A stretch of DNA of 64,000 nt from Gigaspora rosea (GCA_003550325.1 QKWP01000503.1:156169-220168); one strand, 5' to 3'; numbered from the stretch's first letter, positions 10,844-23,285 are shown. The notes: generated by a model from the sequence alone, not told the origin. Numbers and translations: made by a program.

Positions 10844-11404
10844 AATAAATAATAAATAAGTAAATAAGCGTTAAATAAAGTTATGTGGCATAAGCAAATT
10901 TTCAGTTTAAATAAATTTGGTTCAGTTCTTTTTACACAGCTTGGAGCAAGCGCGTGTAACAAGATTTTTCTTGTTTTTCTAAATATAAATTATATAAATT
11001 ATTTTTTAAAATTAAGAATATCATAAAGGGACATGATTATCTAGGGATATTTTTTTTATAAATATATTAGCACAGTATGTGATAATGTGATAGAGATTTT
11101 TTATATTATGTGCTTTTAGGGGAAGTGATTATTTAGTCATATAATTTGTACGTACGTACATCATCAAACGTGTTTAATATGATGTAAGCGTCATGCTTGT
11201 TGATACCGCAACATTTACACATTGTCTCGATGTATCACTTGATTCTTAGGTGATTTCTGATTTACTCAAATCGAGTGACTTCACAAAATTTTACAACTCA
11301 CAATAAAAGTGAATATATATGCATGCAAGTTATTTACATAAACTTTGAAATTCGAAAAAAAAATCGAAAATAAATATGCTTGATAAAGTAATTACGATGA
11401 TTAT

Positions 11405-11439
<35 letters not shown>

Positions 11440-11793
11440 GGTCCTAATAATACAACAAATAACAACAAGATCTAATTTGTGGCTTAAATCGTATCCAAAA
11501 CAAGAGATATTAATAATAAAATCAAGAATGGTAAAATGACATCTACGTAATAATATGACTAAAAAAATAATGTTATGTACACTATCGAATACACTATCGA
11601 ATAACAGATGAATCTATATGGATATAAAAGTAAACCGCATTCAAAAAATATATATACAAAAAATGTTACATGCATATGCTTTAATGAGAATATAAAAAAA
11701 AAAACCCCCCTATATTAAGTTATATTAAATGAAAGACTTATGTTGGTAGAATGCGGAATAAAAAAATTAATTATTGAACTAGTCTAAAGTAGG
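10182..11793. other. Downstream region of the kinase gene, microsatellites
   Basis: Holds an AAAT/AATA microsatellite (about 10814-10862), a T homopolymer of about 29 bases (11410-11438) and several GTACGTACGTAC palindromes. The reading frame over the AAAT repeat is an artefact of low complexity. No gene seen. Confidence 0.5.
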
Positions 11794-14088
11794 TCATATC
11801 GAAAGATTTGATCTACTCGAATTAGCTCCATTAAGTGCCCAAAATGTTTGTAATGCTTGGATGTCTAAAATAATTATAAAAGTTAATTTAAAGTTAATTT
11901 AAAGTTAATAAAGGAATGAATGATATAGGCATTATTAGAATAAATATAATTTTCTTACCATCTTCCGGTATGAATATACTCGCGGCATTTGGACGACCTG
12001 ATATTTAAAATAGTTGTAAAATTTAATATTAATAAAATGTATCATAATGTCCAAAATTATAGGCGAAATAGATCACCTTCTGTGTTGGATTTATTTTTAA
12101 TTGAATTTGTTGCTAAACGATAAAAACAGATAAATATATATATATATATAACTTTTATCAGGAATAACACTTTTCAATTCAAATTAAAGTAATTAAAATT
12201 CAATAAAATAAGTCATCTAGTGTTACCTGAAGTTCCTGGTTTATCAGCTTCAAATGACTTTGATATATTGGTGGTGGATCCATTATATTGTTTAGCTATT
12301 ATTATTTTTATGATTTTTATTATTGACAATTCAACAATTATATTTTATAATTTACAAATTTAAAATGATAAACTTACGTGTATGTGGTAAAAAACTATAA
12401 ATATCTCTAGTTGGTGAAGAGATTTTATAAGTTTCTTTTGATCTTGGTAAATATTTTGTTGTAAAAGAATTTCGTGTATTTGATGTAAAATTATAAGTAT
12501 TTCGTGGATTATGATCATCTCTTGAAGGTTGTAAATTATTTGTTACATCTTGTGAAGGTTGTGATTGATTATCTGTATCACTTTCTAATTGAGATATTTC
12601 TTCCAAAAAATCTATATACGGTACATAAAAAATTCAATTTTTTAAGATATTTTTCCTATTATTAAAAATATTTAAAAAAGATAAAATATTTAAATCTTTA
12701 CCTTGATCATAAGTTGAAGGAAGGTTTAAAGAAAGATATTGTCGAAGTCGCATTTCTTTTATTTCTTTAAAATCCAACAATCGACTATGATATACAGCAT
12801 CCGGATGAGTTACTTTTTTGTTATGAAGTCTTCCAAAATGAGATTTTTTACTATTTTTTCGCATGCAACTATCAAGTGAATTATCTACTAGCCAATGATA
12901 AATAGTTTTTGAAATTTCTATAGCATCTGGACGATTTAAAGGATTATCATCCCAACAAGATTTCATAAGTTCAGAATAAAATGAAGGAGTACCAAAAGGA
13001 ATTGGAGGTCTTTTTCCTCTATATATATCTTTAACTAAATCTATATCATGGGGTATATTATCATATGGTCTTGTACCTGAACCAATTTCCCACATTAATA
13101 TACCAAAACTATAAATATCAGATTTTTTAGAGTAACTTTGACCTCTAAAAAGTTCAGGAGCAACATAAGGGATAACACCATAAACTTCTTTTTTACGTGT
13201 AAGTCTGCCAGCAGGACCACAAAGTCCAACATCACCAAGAACAAAATGAGATCTATCAATGTTCATAATATTACCACTATGTAAATCACCATGAATAAGA
13301 TCTCTTTTATGCATTTCTCCAAGAGCACGTGTGATTTGTTTAATTATTTGAATTTTTTCTTTCCAAGTTAATCTTTTATGTTTTTGAAGATATGTATATA
13401 AATCACCGTTGGGAGCATATTGAGTAACCATCATGAATTCACCAGTACTTGGTTGTTGAGTGATTCCATAACATCTCAAAAATTGAGGTTGTAAAAACAG
13501 AACCCAATGAGATTTTATCTAAATAAATAATAAATATATATATAAATAAATAAATATAATTAAAATAATTATAAATAATTATAAATAATAATTATAAATA
13601 ATAATTATAAATAATAATTATAAATAATAATTATAACAATGATGATAAAAAAAAAAAAGAATACCAACTTCGTTTAAAAAATCAAGACTTATATCTTGAG
13701 AATCTTTTAAACATTTCAATGCAACAGTTTGACCAGAAGGTATCCAAGTCGCTTCATAAATAATAGAAAAACCACCACAATTGATCTGTTTACATTTCAT
13801 AAATTCACTAAAAGGAATCCAAATTAAATGTTGTGAAGGATCAGGATATTCTAATCTCATTTCATGTACAAGTTCATCAATTTGTTTAAAACCACTGCGC
13901 CAATCCCGACGTGCACCAGTACTTGTTCGGTCTGGCGTATTTATTGATGATAATAAAAGATTATTATTATTTTGATTATTATTATCATCATCGTCACTTG
14001 TTGTTATAATGCTAATTGATCGTTCCACTGTAATATCTTGATGTTTTACTGCGAATACTTTACGAAGCATTTTACTAAAAAAACCCAT
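11794..14088 (-). CDS. TKL-type protein kinase, 561 aa, seven exons
   Basis: Predicted to phosphorylate Ser/Thr or Tyr on intracellular partners; substrates unknown. Exons on plus coordinates, 5' first: 13669-14088, 12702-13518, 12378-12611, 12227-12295, 12077-12112, 11959-11997, 11794-11864. Together they give 562 codons including TGA, all splices in frame. The kinase domain starts near residue 105. It has a Gly-loop variant (INCGGFSIIYEATW), the ATP lysine in VALKCLK (about 127-133), catalytic loop HGDLHSGN, metal-binding DVG in place of DFG (LGDVGLCGPA), an APE motif (VAPELFRG), SDIYSFGILMWE and the terminal CW..(N)PLNRP. The N-terminus (MGFFSKMLRK) has Gly at position 2, but no clear myristoylation consensus. 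It is followed by an Asn/Asp-rich linker; the tail after the domain is Ser/Asn-rich and disordered. The domain style matches the large TKL kinase family of Rhizophagus. The first donor (GTTGGT) is weak but gives the conserved LNE|IKSHW join. Confidence 0.88.
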
Positions 14089-16249
14089 TGTTTCAATAAT
14101 TTTAATTATTAGTTTAAAAAATATCGATTTTTTAAGTGTAAAATGATAGAATTAATAAAATAATTGATATAAAGCGAGAAAATAAAAAAAAATAACGGAT
14201 TTAAGGGATGAATGAGGTAATGGAAATTAAAAGGAAAAATAGAAAAAAAGAATGTAATAAATAAGATTTATACTAATTTTTGACTAGATCATGGCCAATT
14301 GCATGATTTTAAGTTTAAAGGAAAAAAATTTAAAATCACTATAGGGAACTTACTGGAAGATTGAATTCCTGCTAGTCATTTTAAACGAAAAACCTGTAAA
14401 TGTTTGGTTCCCAAACAACTACTTATATCTATATAATGGTTGGACAAATTTCCCTGCTTGGTTGGGATTACAACACAAAATGGATCTCTCAATGGTTATT
14501 ATAGTAATAGTAATGATACACTAATGTATAAACAGGTAAAAACATCCGAAAATACCCTTGCATTGGTAACAAATTGGTATTGCATTTTGATCAAGTTGTG
14601 GATACGATGAATATCTGTCCATACCAAGTTAGACTTGTACTAATATTATAATAAATGCACAAAAAATTACTTTGCGTTTGATAATATCATAATTGATTTA
14701 ATTCATGCCAAAAACATTCCTATTAAAGTATTTTATCCATATTTTTTATTAATTTCGTTTGTTTTCAGTTTACATACTTTATACAAATTGCTTTAATAGA
14801 ATATAACAAATCATAAAAAAAAAAAATACCACATAATTTCTTTAAATCGAAATAAATTGCTGAACCTTAATTTATTTATAAGCCACCTTCACACAAACAT
14901 TATTGTCATTTAAAGTAACTAGTTACAATGGACTTCCATATACGTATAGACTTTTTGATACGTAATGTATCAAAAAGAATTACTCAATTTACATTTTTTT
15001 TTTAATGGTAATTTTTTCTACGTATTAAAAAAAATATATATTACTATAAATTTCATATTATCTAACTGAATGAAGCTCTAGTAAGTTTAATCTACTGTAA
15101 ACATCATCCAGGTACGTATAGATTCTCTCGCAAGTTATAATGATAGTAATTATAGTAATTTCATACAAATACAGTATGACTTCTGAAACTTTTATCAAAT
15201 ACCGTAAAATCCGTAATTTTACCTGAAAAGTTAATAAGTTCCAAAAAGATTTACATCGACTGACTATTTAAGGGATGTATAAAGTGGTTACACGAATATT
15301 AGCGAATATTAGAATTATACCGTATAATCAGCATTAACGTTTAGGCTGTTATAGGCTAAGTTTAAGACAAAGTCATACATAAATTATATATGTATAAAAT
15401 TATTTCCCCAACATTTTTTTTTTTTTATTAGCGTATCAAAACAAATTTAGAAAGTTTTTTCTTTTTCGCTTCAGGTTGACGAAAAGTGATTTGATTTGTC
15501 CGTTACACGTTACACTGCTCCACCTTAAGGCAACTTCTAATCATAACAATATGTATTAGGCGTAACGGAAATTTTTCGTGTAAAAAAAAATTAGATATTC
15601 CTGAGTTACTGGGGTAAGTGGGGAAATCATTTTTAATAAATAAATAAAAATGATTTAACAAACGTTTAATCAAATTTAATATATACTTTGATACGTTCTA
15701 CTCGTTCTACTTACTCACCCCAAAACTCATCGATGTTGTTCCTGATGGGATCGGAAAAGGTTAATTTAGGTTCACTCAATGCTGCAATGTGATGGGCTAG
15801 TTATTGAGATGATGTAAAAATGATAGTCGTTGCTTGGACTATCTCTTATCTTTTAATCAATTACCAAAAAAAGGCGATTATCTAATTGCCTAAAAATTTT
15901 AGTTCCCAAAGTTCTGGAATCTGAAATTTTGGTTCGTAAAACTTGCCCTTCAGTAATTCATCCTCTTAACAATTTACAATGGTAATATTTGGTTGCACAA
16001 TTGTTAAATAGTTAAACAATAGCCATATTTGATTGAGATACTTATATAATGAAACAGTAAATATTTATAATAGATATATACAAAATAATATCAGATATAA
16101 TAATTTAATAACTAAAATATAGTTCTTTTACGTGTTACAGTAGTCTCTGGACGTTTTATGTTTTGATACAAAAATCTAATGCAAAAAACTTGAGACACTG
16201 GTGAAATAAGTTTCACTAATTTCACCAATAGAGTGAAAATATTTCACTA
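14089..16249. other. Upstream region of the kinase gene, non-coding
   Basis: More than 2 kb of AT-rich DNA upstream of the kinase start, presumably including its promoter. No specific promoter motif can be argued. No second gene or paired termini were recognised. Confidence 0.4.
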
Positions 16250-16251
16250 TA

Positions 16252-16711
16252 CAGAATAGACAACCTAAATTCTGACAAATAAATTTAACTTCAAAACGCT
16301 AATTTCTTGTTAAAATTATTTTTAATAATATAGTAGAGAATTAAATTTATAATTAAATAAGATATTTGACCGCTTGAAATTACTATTAAACAAAGCAAAT
16401 TTGACCACTTTACATAAAATTTATATGTTAAATTTGGCCACTTTATATGATTGACGCCAAAGCGAAAATGGGACATTGGTTAATCATTTATTATCTGTAA
16501 TTTAAATAAAATAATAAATGATAAACCAATGCCCCATTTTCCCTTGGCGTCACTCATATATTAAATTAGCTACAATATTTTATTAAATTAATAATTTGGT
16601 TACTTTACAATAAAATTTTAAATTTGGTCACACTATATCAGATATACATATATAAAAATTTAATTTGGTCACTAAAAATTTTTATTGGTTGGAACTAGGT
16701 TGTCCGTATTG
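16252..16711. mobile_element. TA-flanked TIR element with internal hairpin
   Basis: The left end CAGAATAGACAACCTA and the right end inverted CAATACGGACAACCTA are flanked by TA on both sides (16250-16251, 16712-16713). An internal inverted repeat at about 16452-16553 pairs TGACGCCAA...AAAATGGGACATTGGTT with its complement AACCAATGCCCCATTTT...TTGGCGTCA. Repeats of the phrase TTGGTCAC/TTTGGCCAC line the arms. Non-coding. Confidence 0.55.
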
Positions 16712-16713
16712 TA

Positions 16714-17255
16714 GTAGTCTTTTGGTACCAACGACGTCTTGCTGAAGATTCATCTTATAAAACATAATCTTTTGGTTCTCTATTAATAATGATAAACTTT
16801 AATCAATCAGCGCAACTCTATGAAATTCAGGTTTTTTTTTCTTTCAAATGATGATAATCACGATAAATTTTTCGGCCAATCAGATCGTTCGATAAACATA
16901 TGATTATTGAGAAAGCAGACTTAGAAGAATTTAATTTTTGGTATTCAGACTGTTGGTACGTGATATAGTGGGTTATGACTATGCTATTTGGTGCTTTTTA
17001 CCTTGTTCAACGTCTTGCCTCAGTACAAATTCAAAATTTCATAGATACTAGAAAAACGGCGTCGTTTTGGGGCTGGAGCCTTAATTCTTAGCCCTTATAC
17101 TTTAGAATTAAATTAATTTGATATACAATTTAAATTTTATAAATTGCTTTTATTTATAAAAATAGTATTTAAAGTTTTATAAATGGCTATTATTTGTAAA
17201 ATTATATTTATAATAATTTCATAATTTTAGTAAATTCTTAATAATTTATAATAAT
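16714..17255. other. Spacer downstream of the helicase relic
   Basis: AT-rich, with repeated ATTTATAAA and TAATTTATAA phrases at 17130-17260. No gene seen. Confidence 0.4.
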
Positions 17256-17561
17256 TTATAAAGAAAGTAATCTTTGTTCTTCCATTAATCTTTGCTGTAA
17301 ACGTGCATGTTGTCCTAATTTTTGTAATCTTTCAAAGGTGAATGCACTATCAAAAAGAAGATCACCAAGCGTGCGAACTCTCGATACACCTACAAATGTA
17401 AGGCCGAGTGCAAATTCCCTATTTCCAAGGTCTATTACAGCTTGTGGTAATGTTGTTAAACCTTGTGACTTGTGTATTGCATTTCTTATAGCCACTTGTT
17501 CAGGTGTATAAGTTCTTTTTCGTTTTTGCATTTTAATCAAAATAAAAAAAGAACGTAACAA
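17256..17561 (-). pseudogene. PIF1-family DNA helicase, C-terminal fragment
   Basis: The open frame holds about 91-101 codons. The second Met, at 17531, gives MQKRKRTYTPEQ and the first is at 17561. It contains IHKSQGLT, then QAVIDLG, then LTFVGVSRVR, then a conserved tail with LLFDSAFTFERLQ. These match the last helicase motifs of PIF1-like superfamily 1B helicases (TIHKSQG of motif V and the VAxSRV(R) Arg of motif VI). All upstream motifs (Walker A and B) are missing, so it cannot work as a helicase. PIF1 genes are multicopy in such fungi and also ride in Helitrons. This is a relic of one or the other, and no Helitron end was found. Confidence 0.8.
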
Positions 17562-18300
17562 AGTCGTCTTTTATTTATTCAAAATACTTGCCTACGATAC
17601 AATGACGAATTTATATTTTCTAATTGATAAACTATTTATTAAATTTATTTTTTACAATACGATGACGTATTTAATTCTTACTTTCTAATTGACTAATTAT
17701 TCTTTTATTAAAAGTCAGTTTATATATTATATTAAATGTCAGCTATTATATTTAACCAAGAATCAGGTATCCAGACGTTGATCCTAATTTAAGCTCAATT
17801 TTGGTTTATTGAACCTAAAATTTGGGTCAAGGTGAAGCGGGAGCCGGACATTTCCGAAAATTCAGTACAGTAATTGAAAGGCTTTCGCCTCGTTTCCCTC
17901 AGCTCCAGCCAATAAGTTCCAGTTAATTAATAGAATTTATATCCGTAACTTTTATGAGATTATCTATTATAGAAAAAATTGATCCTTCTTTGTATAACAT
18001 AGTTATTTTTGTTTTTGTTCACCACAAACTCGAGAGGATGTACCCTTTTTATGATTAAGCGTTAATAACACCGTAGCAATAATTTACCAACATACATGTA
18101 GTAATTGGAATAATTATTTCTTATCTATCTTGAAACCTTCATCCTATAGGTAAATGTAGGTAAGTATAGAAATAATATAGATTATCGACTTTATTTTTAT
18201 TGTATCAATAAAGCTGGCCCTCCTGACAGCTCGATTTCGCATACATAGTTAGTTTGTATTTTGTGGATTTTGATTTCTGATATTTTTGCTATTGATGTTN
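17562..18300. other. Spacer ending at an assembly N
   Basis: No gene recognised. The single N at 18300 is followed by about 26 bases of (AT)n, so this is probably an assembly join; sequence to left and right may not be contiguous. Confidence 0.45.
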
Positions 18301-18327
18301 ATATATATATATATATATATATATATT

Positions 18328-19328
18328 ATCAAGCTTTGCAGTCTGAACTAAGACAACAAACTTCTGAACTTGAGACCGAGAATCAAAATTTAAAAACGAT
18401 CATTAAATAAAATAGCGCTTGGTTATATAACATCTTAGCTAGTAATACGAAGGCGCTGCAATTTTATGGTCTAAGGGTCGGCAGACTAAAGAAGCAGACA
18501 TGGATTTTCATTGCTTTTTCTCCCTTGAAGCAACCGCTACTCTATCATCTTAGTTTAGCTAACGCCGAACTTTTCTTTTTTACAATGTGTTCATATTATA
18601 TATAAAAATAAAATTTGCGCATTATTTCTGTGCAAGTGAGGTCACATCAAAGCCGCTATTACTATACTATATCGAGAAGTATGAAATCGAATAAATCCAA
18701 AATCCCCATTTCACCTCGTTTCACTTCACGACAAGTACGCATTAATTTTCTATTTATGCCAAGAACATATAACATCCAAAGTGATGAACTGAAGAAGAAA
18801 ATTGTATAGAATTCGGTTGCTTAAAAAGGGACCCCAATTTAGCGTTACGATTTGATTGGTAGATTAGTCACGTTATAACAAATTAACGCAAATAACGCAA
18901 ATTTACATTTCAATTTTCTGTTAACTACACACATATTACACCAAAAATGTCGAAAATAAATTACGTAGACCTTGCCAGATGAGGTATAGAGGTTCTTTCT
19001 CCTATATTGAGACAATAGAAGAGTTGTCAGAATAAACAACAACACAAAATTAAGGATCGAATCATTAGGTCAAGGTGCTGCCAGAATTTACTTTGTAGAT
19101 AGACGTGATAGATCTATTCAAATCCCTAACGGCTTTACTCTATGGGAAACCGGGTAGGAATGTTAACGTACCACCAAGTATCATCAATGGATATGGTAGT
19201 TTTTTTATTAATTGGATGAACAGCTATACGTTATTCCAGAAAGTGAAGTTATTGCTTTAAGAAATCAGATGCAACAATCATTGGAAGGTGTAGATTGGTT
19301 TGAATATGATGTAGAAATGGGCCCTTAA
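18328..19328 (+). pseudogene. Decayed coding remnant of unknown family
   Basis: Scattered plausible protein pieces lie in shifting frames on the plus strand. At 18330-18410 there is a Gln/Glu-rich heptad-like piece (ELRQQTSELETENQNLK, coiled-coil-like) ending in a stop. Around 19060-19157 a second piece contains FVDRRDRSIQIPNGFTLWE, and a third near 19210-19328 contains VIPESEVIALRNQMQQ and ends with TAA. Frames change between pieces (around 19155 and 19205), so at least two lesions would be needed. I do not recognise the family. Confidence 0.35.
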
Positions 19329-19330
19329 AA

Positions 19331-20081
19331 ATGTATTTGAATATTCATTATATAATATTTTACGCAATTTGTTTTAAAAAAAGGTACATAGAAAATTTGG
19401 AACAAGTTACATCAATATTCAGATTGCAAATAAATTCGTAAAGCTGACTGTATTAAATAACATTAACGTATGATAAGATAAATAAATATAACATTAAAGT
19501 TTCGAAAACATGATTTAAATTTTTTACATTGTACAAATGTAGAAATAACTAAAAATAATAAAGCTATTTATTTAGTTTTCTTTATTTGCTTTAGTAATAG
19601 TGAACACATTTTTTTGTTTTTTACCGGTACATACTTGTAATCTTGATCTGCCATAAGAATATCCTTTTTTACCATTCATCAATTTTTCTTCGGCTACATG
19701 AACTGAAATTACAAGATCGTAAAATATTTATCGATAGAGATATTCAAGTTTTTAAGATTGCAAATAAAGCTTCTAGCGTAATCTTTATGGTTTTTCTATT
19801 GCATCTTTATGAATGTTTCAATATTAAAATTGTTTTTGGCTTCAACATTCATTCACTACAGCATTATTATCAATTTTGACTATTTCGAGAACAATTTGAA
19901 ATTTTCAGAACAAAAACTTTATTATTATTTTATTTTATTGTCAATAATTAAGGATGTTAAATAGTTAGGATTGAATTATATTGAGTCAGTTCAAAACTCA
20001 ACCCGTTATCGTTTGAGTTAAAACCAGTTGAACTATCTAGTTTATCACGTTTTATTGAACGTCATAAAACTATAAATGTTA
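19331..20081. other. Spacer, no gene recognised
   Basis: AT-rich. A 78-codon open frame at 19643-19879 has no recognisable motif and reads like chance. Confidence 0.35.
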
Positions 20082-20454
20082 CATGCCGTATAAGCGCGAA
20101 ATAACGCTCGTGGGCGTCATTTCAAAAATCAGAAACCTCTAAAATAGAATATATGTGATCTCAAATTAACGCCCATGGGCATCCCGAATTAACGCGCATC
20201 TCAATATACCCTACATAAAAAGTAAAGAGGCAAGAAGTGCTCCAAAACTATGTTTGTACTAAGTAATCCTACTTTTTGACTCTATTCACATTGAGACGAA
20301 AGTAGGTCTATTTAGTACCAAATCCTGTTCTGAATCATTTGTTCTAATCTTATTATGATTAAGGGTACAATTTAAAACATTAAATCTTATTTCGAAACGC
20401 GCAGGTCAATTAATTAATGCGCAGGTGGGCGTTATTTCGCGCTTATATGGTATG
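20082..20454. mobile_element. TIR element with GC-containing termini
   Basis: The left end CATGCCGTATAAGCGCGAAA (continuing TAACGCTCGTGGGCG) pairs with the right end read inverted, CATACCATATAAGCGCGAAA (continuing TAACGCCCACCTGCGC). Inside there are further ATTAACGCSCATGGGC-type boxes. The arms stand out from the AT-rich background. I could not define a target-site duplication, so the superfamily is open. Confidence 0.6.
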
Positions 20455-21429
20455 AGCTGGTTATATAATTTATCGTTATGGTTAAACATACTATCACATA
20501 CTGTATTACATCATGAATAAAAGATCTTTAATTTTTAACCAACCAAAACCCGTGCTGATTAATTCCAATTAGTTTCTTAAATTGTTTATATAAACTTTAT
20601 AAACAGTTTTATTGTAACTACAGAACTAGTTAAAACTAGTAGTTTTGCCTGTTTGTAACTGATACAAATAAAAAAAAAAATTTATATTTTTTTTTTGATC
20701 TAATATCAATGATTATTCTGAGTTGGAGTTATCCCAGAATTTTTTTTTCAGATTGGAATATCAAACTGTTTTTAAGTTTGTGCATGTTGAATACAAACAT
20801 CAGTTGCTTTACGCCGAATTGTTAAAAGTGTATTTCAATGTTGTTGTGCAGAGTTAGGTTATAAGTTAAATTATTACTTTTATATAAGGTTTGGAACCGT
20901 TGAGCTGTTTAAAAATTGATCCATAATTCCGGATAATTTCGTGAGATGCCAGGCTTTAAACGACCCAAGTTATCGTAAAATAGGCTTAGAAATTTTTTTG
21001 TACGGAGCGTAGCGGTAGCGGTTATATTAGTAAATATATATATTACAAAAAATTATCTTAGTCCCGCTCACGTTGTAAACAGTCAATCAGCAAGTCTAAG
21101 GACCCGGCATTGTTTAACGTATCTTGCAATTCGGCATTTGAACGTCTTGTTGCCACCCAGCATCTCTCTTGAAACTATACTCCTTATATGATAATACAGA
21201 ATGACTTTACACTGATTGATTTTATTTAATAGTCTCTTCCGAATCAATGCATCTTGCGTTTTTTTTTCTCCAATTTTTTGCTTCTTTCTCTTTACCATCT
21301 TTTGGGTTCCGAAACGATTGTAACAAATTATCATTTAAAGACCCATAAAATATCGCAACACTATAGGTCAAGAAAAGAAAAATTAATGCAAAAAAAAAAA
21401 AGTATTTCGAAAACTGAACAATGGAAAAT
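20455..21429. other. Spacer, no gene recognised
   Basis: An 83-codon minus-strand frame at 21083-21334 is Lys/Arg-rich with no recognised motif and is not called. Confidence 0.35.
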
Positions 21430-21590
21430 TTTATGGTAGAAATATGTCTTATATGGTTAGGGTAAGGTTTGGGTAGATTTGATATTTAAAGATTATATGT
21501 GGATTTTAGCAGGGCTTATAGTTTCAAATCGAGACTCCAAATTTCAGCATCATTCGATTTCAGCATCATCCCCTATCATCCCTGACATTA
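21430..21590. mobile_element. ATGCTGAAATCG-family element, copy 2 (left-truncated)
   Basis: Shares with 1214-1403 the blocks GGTTAGGGTAAGGTTT, AGATTTGATATTTAAAGA and TCAAATCGAGACTCCAAATT, and the two-box end TTTCAGCATCATTCGATTTC. Its right end continues further (CATCATCCCCTATCATCCCTG), giving a terminus that inverted begins CAGGGATGATAGGGG, a hAT-like start. The left terminus is not seen. Confidence 0.55.
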
Positions 21591-22184
21591 AATCTTATTA
21601 ATAAAGAAATCTAACTCCTTATTTGCAAAAGAAAACCAAAGTTATGTATGATTCTTTGTCAAGAACGTTAAATGCTTCGATTAAGAATCAACATTTAGTT
21701 AGGGTTCCGATGAACATGAATTGAAATTTGGAAAATTTTGAACTGAACTTATACTTTGTGTTCAACTCAGTTCATGTTCAACTTTTGACATACGCTCTGG
21801 GTACAATTCAACTTAACACCCTGAAAAAAAATATATATATTTTTTTTTCATACTAGTTACTTCAGTTTCAGCCATTAACAAGTTCAGACCGGTTAATTAT
21901 AAAAATTAATTACGTGAAAAAAATAGACAATCTTTGAGATCAGAGACCAACCGAACCGGACCTATTTGTGACTTCTATTTTATCGAAGAATATTAAAACA
22001 TTGACAAAAATTTTTTTTTAGAAAATAAATCGATTTTAATTTCAAAACTTTATTATAAGCAAAATTTATTTCACAAACATATTTACAGTACAGCAGTACT
22101 TAATACATTTACAATTATTTACATTTTAAAAAATAAATTTTTTTGTTTAAATTTTTTTTTTATTAAGTTAGGATACTTTCGGCA

Positions 22185-22186
<2 letters not shown>
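21591..22186. other. Spacer before the assembly gap
   Basis: No coding segment recognised. The phrases GAACTGAACTT and GTTCAACTCAGTTCATGTTC at about 21740-21785 form a weak palindrome. Confidence 0.35.
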
Positions 22187-22276
<90 letters not shown>

Positions 22277-22508
22277 NNNNNNNNNNNNNNNNNNNNNNNN
22301 NNNNNNNNNNNNNNNNNNNNNNNNNNNNNNNNNNNNNNNNNNNNNNNNNNNNNNNNNNNNNNNNNNNNNNNNNNNNNNNNNNNNNNNNNNNNNNNNNNNN
22401 NNNNNNNNNNNNNNNNNNNNNNNNNNNNNNNNNNNNNNNNNNNNNNNNNNNNNNNNNNNNNNNNNNNNNNNNNNNNNNNNNNNNNNNNNNNNNNNNNNNN
22501 NNNNNNNN
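22187..22508. other. Poly-A run and assembly gap
   Basis: A homopolymer of about 90 A (22187-22276) runs into 232 Ns (22277-22508). The homopolymer probably stopped the assembly. True spacing across it is unknown. Confidence 0.95.
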
Positions 22509-23043
22509 AAAAAAAACAAAAACAAAAAAAGCCTACTTTGTATCCAAAAGTTTCGACAAAGAACTCGCAAAAACCCAAGTGAGCTGGGAATTTTATCAAA
22601 CCTCAGTTTTTCGAGCAAAAACTGATTAGATAACCCCGGTTATCGCTTTAAGGTTCATTTTGACGAAACGTCCCCGCTCGAAAGGAACACAAGAAAAAAA
22701 AAAAATAAACAAACAAAAAAAAATTATAGTCAATAACAAAAATTTGTAATATTTTTCTCTTAAAGAATTTTTTGCAAAATATCTCTAAGAGTATTACGCG
22801 CTTCTGCTAAAGACTTTTAAAATGAATGGGATAATAAAATGTGTAAATAATATGGGTTAGGGGAAGTAGAGGAAGTGTAGTATCGAAAAAATGACGTAGT
22901 ATTAAAAAGGACGAATATAAAGGAAAATAAAAAAATAAAAGTGTAAAATGAAATTAGCTAAGTGAAAGGTTGAAAAATAGTCCTTATATATCTGTCAACG
23001 CGTAAACACATGTTTACCTGCCACGTGATCGACAAGATCGTCC
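22509..23043. other. Spacer after the assembly gap
   Basis: AT-rich and without a recognised gene; ends at the TSD of the element at 23052. Confidence 0.4.
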
Positions 23044-23051
23044 AATCACAG

Positions 23052-23277
23052 CAGGGACAGTGATTTTCTGCGGTGACAAAACCAAAAATTATTACCGGAT
23101 CTGTTGTCTAATAAATTGGCAAATTATGTGACAATTCTTATAAATTGCCACATTATGTGCTATTCTGCGATGAAATTGCCACATTATGTGCTATTCTGCG
23201 GTGAAAACACAAAATTACGTGATATAAGCATATTTATGTGAATTCTGTGGTATTATGTGAAACACAGAAAGTCCCTG
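23052..23277. mobile_element. hAT-type MITE, 226 bp, TSD AATCACAG
   Basis: Termini CAGGGAC and GTCCCTG are perfect inverted repeats. A perfect 8-bp TSD AATCACAG flanks them (23044-23051, 23278-23285). The interior has a short tandem repeat of about 32 bp with TTGCCACATTATGTGC and TATTCTGCGRTGAAA, twice in full at 23147-23205 and in partial forms before and after. The CAGGG start and 8-bp TSD are standard hAT features. Confidence 0.9.
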
Positions 23278-23285
23278 AATCACAG

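Noticed and set aside
10732..10962. Short hydrophobic protein rich in LFIYLFIYL
   Set aside because: Coded by an AAAT microsatellite; no conserved flank.
13781..13975. Plus-strand 64-codon frame
   Set aside because: Antisense shadow of kinase exon 1.
21690..21830. Possible TIR element beginning TTAGGGTTCCGATGAAC
   Set aside because: No matching right end and no duplicated flank.
22163..22618. Minus-strand frame across the N gap
   Set aside because: Consists of poly-Phe from poly-A plus unknown bases.
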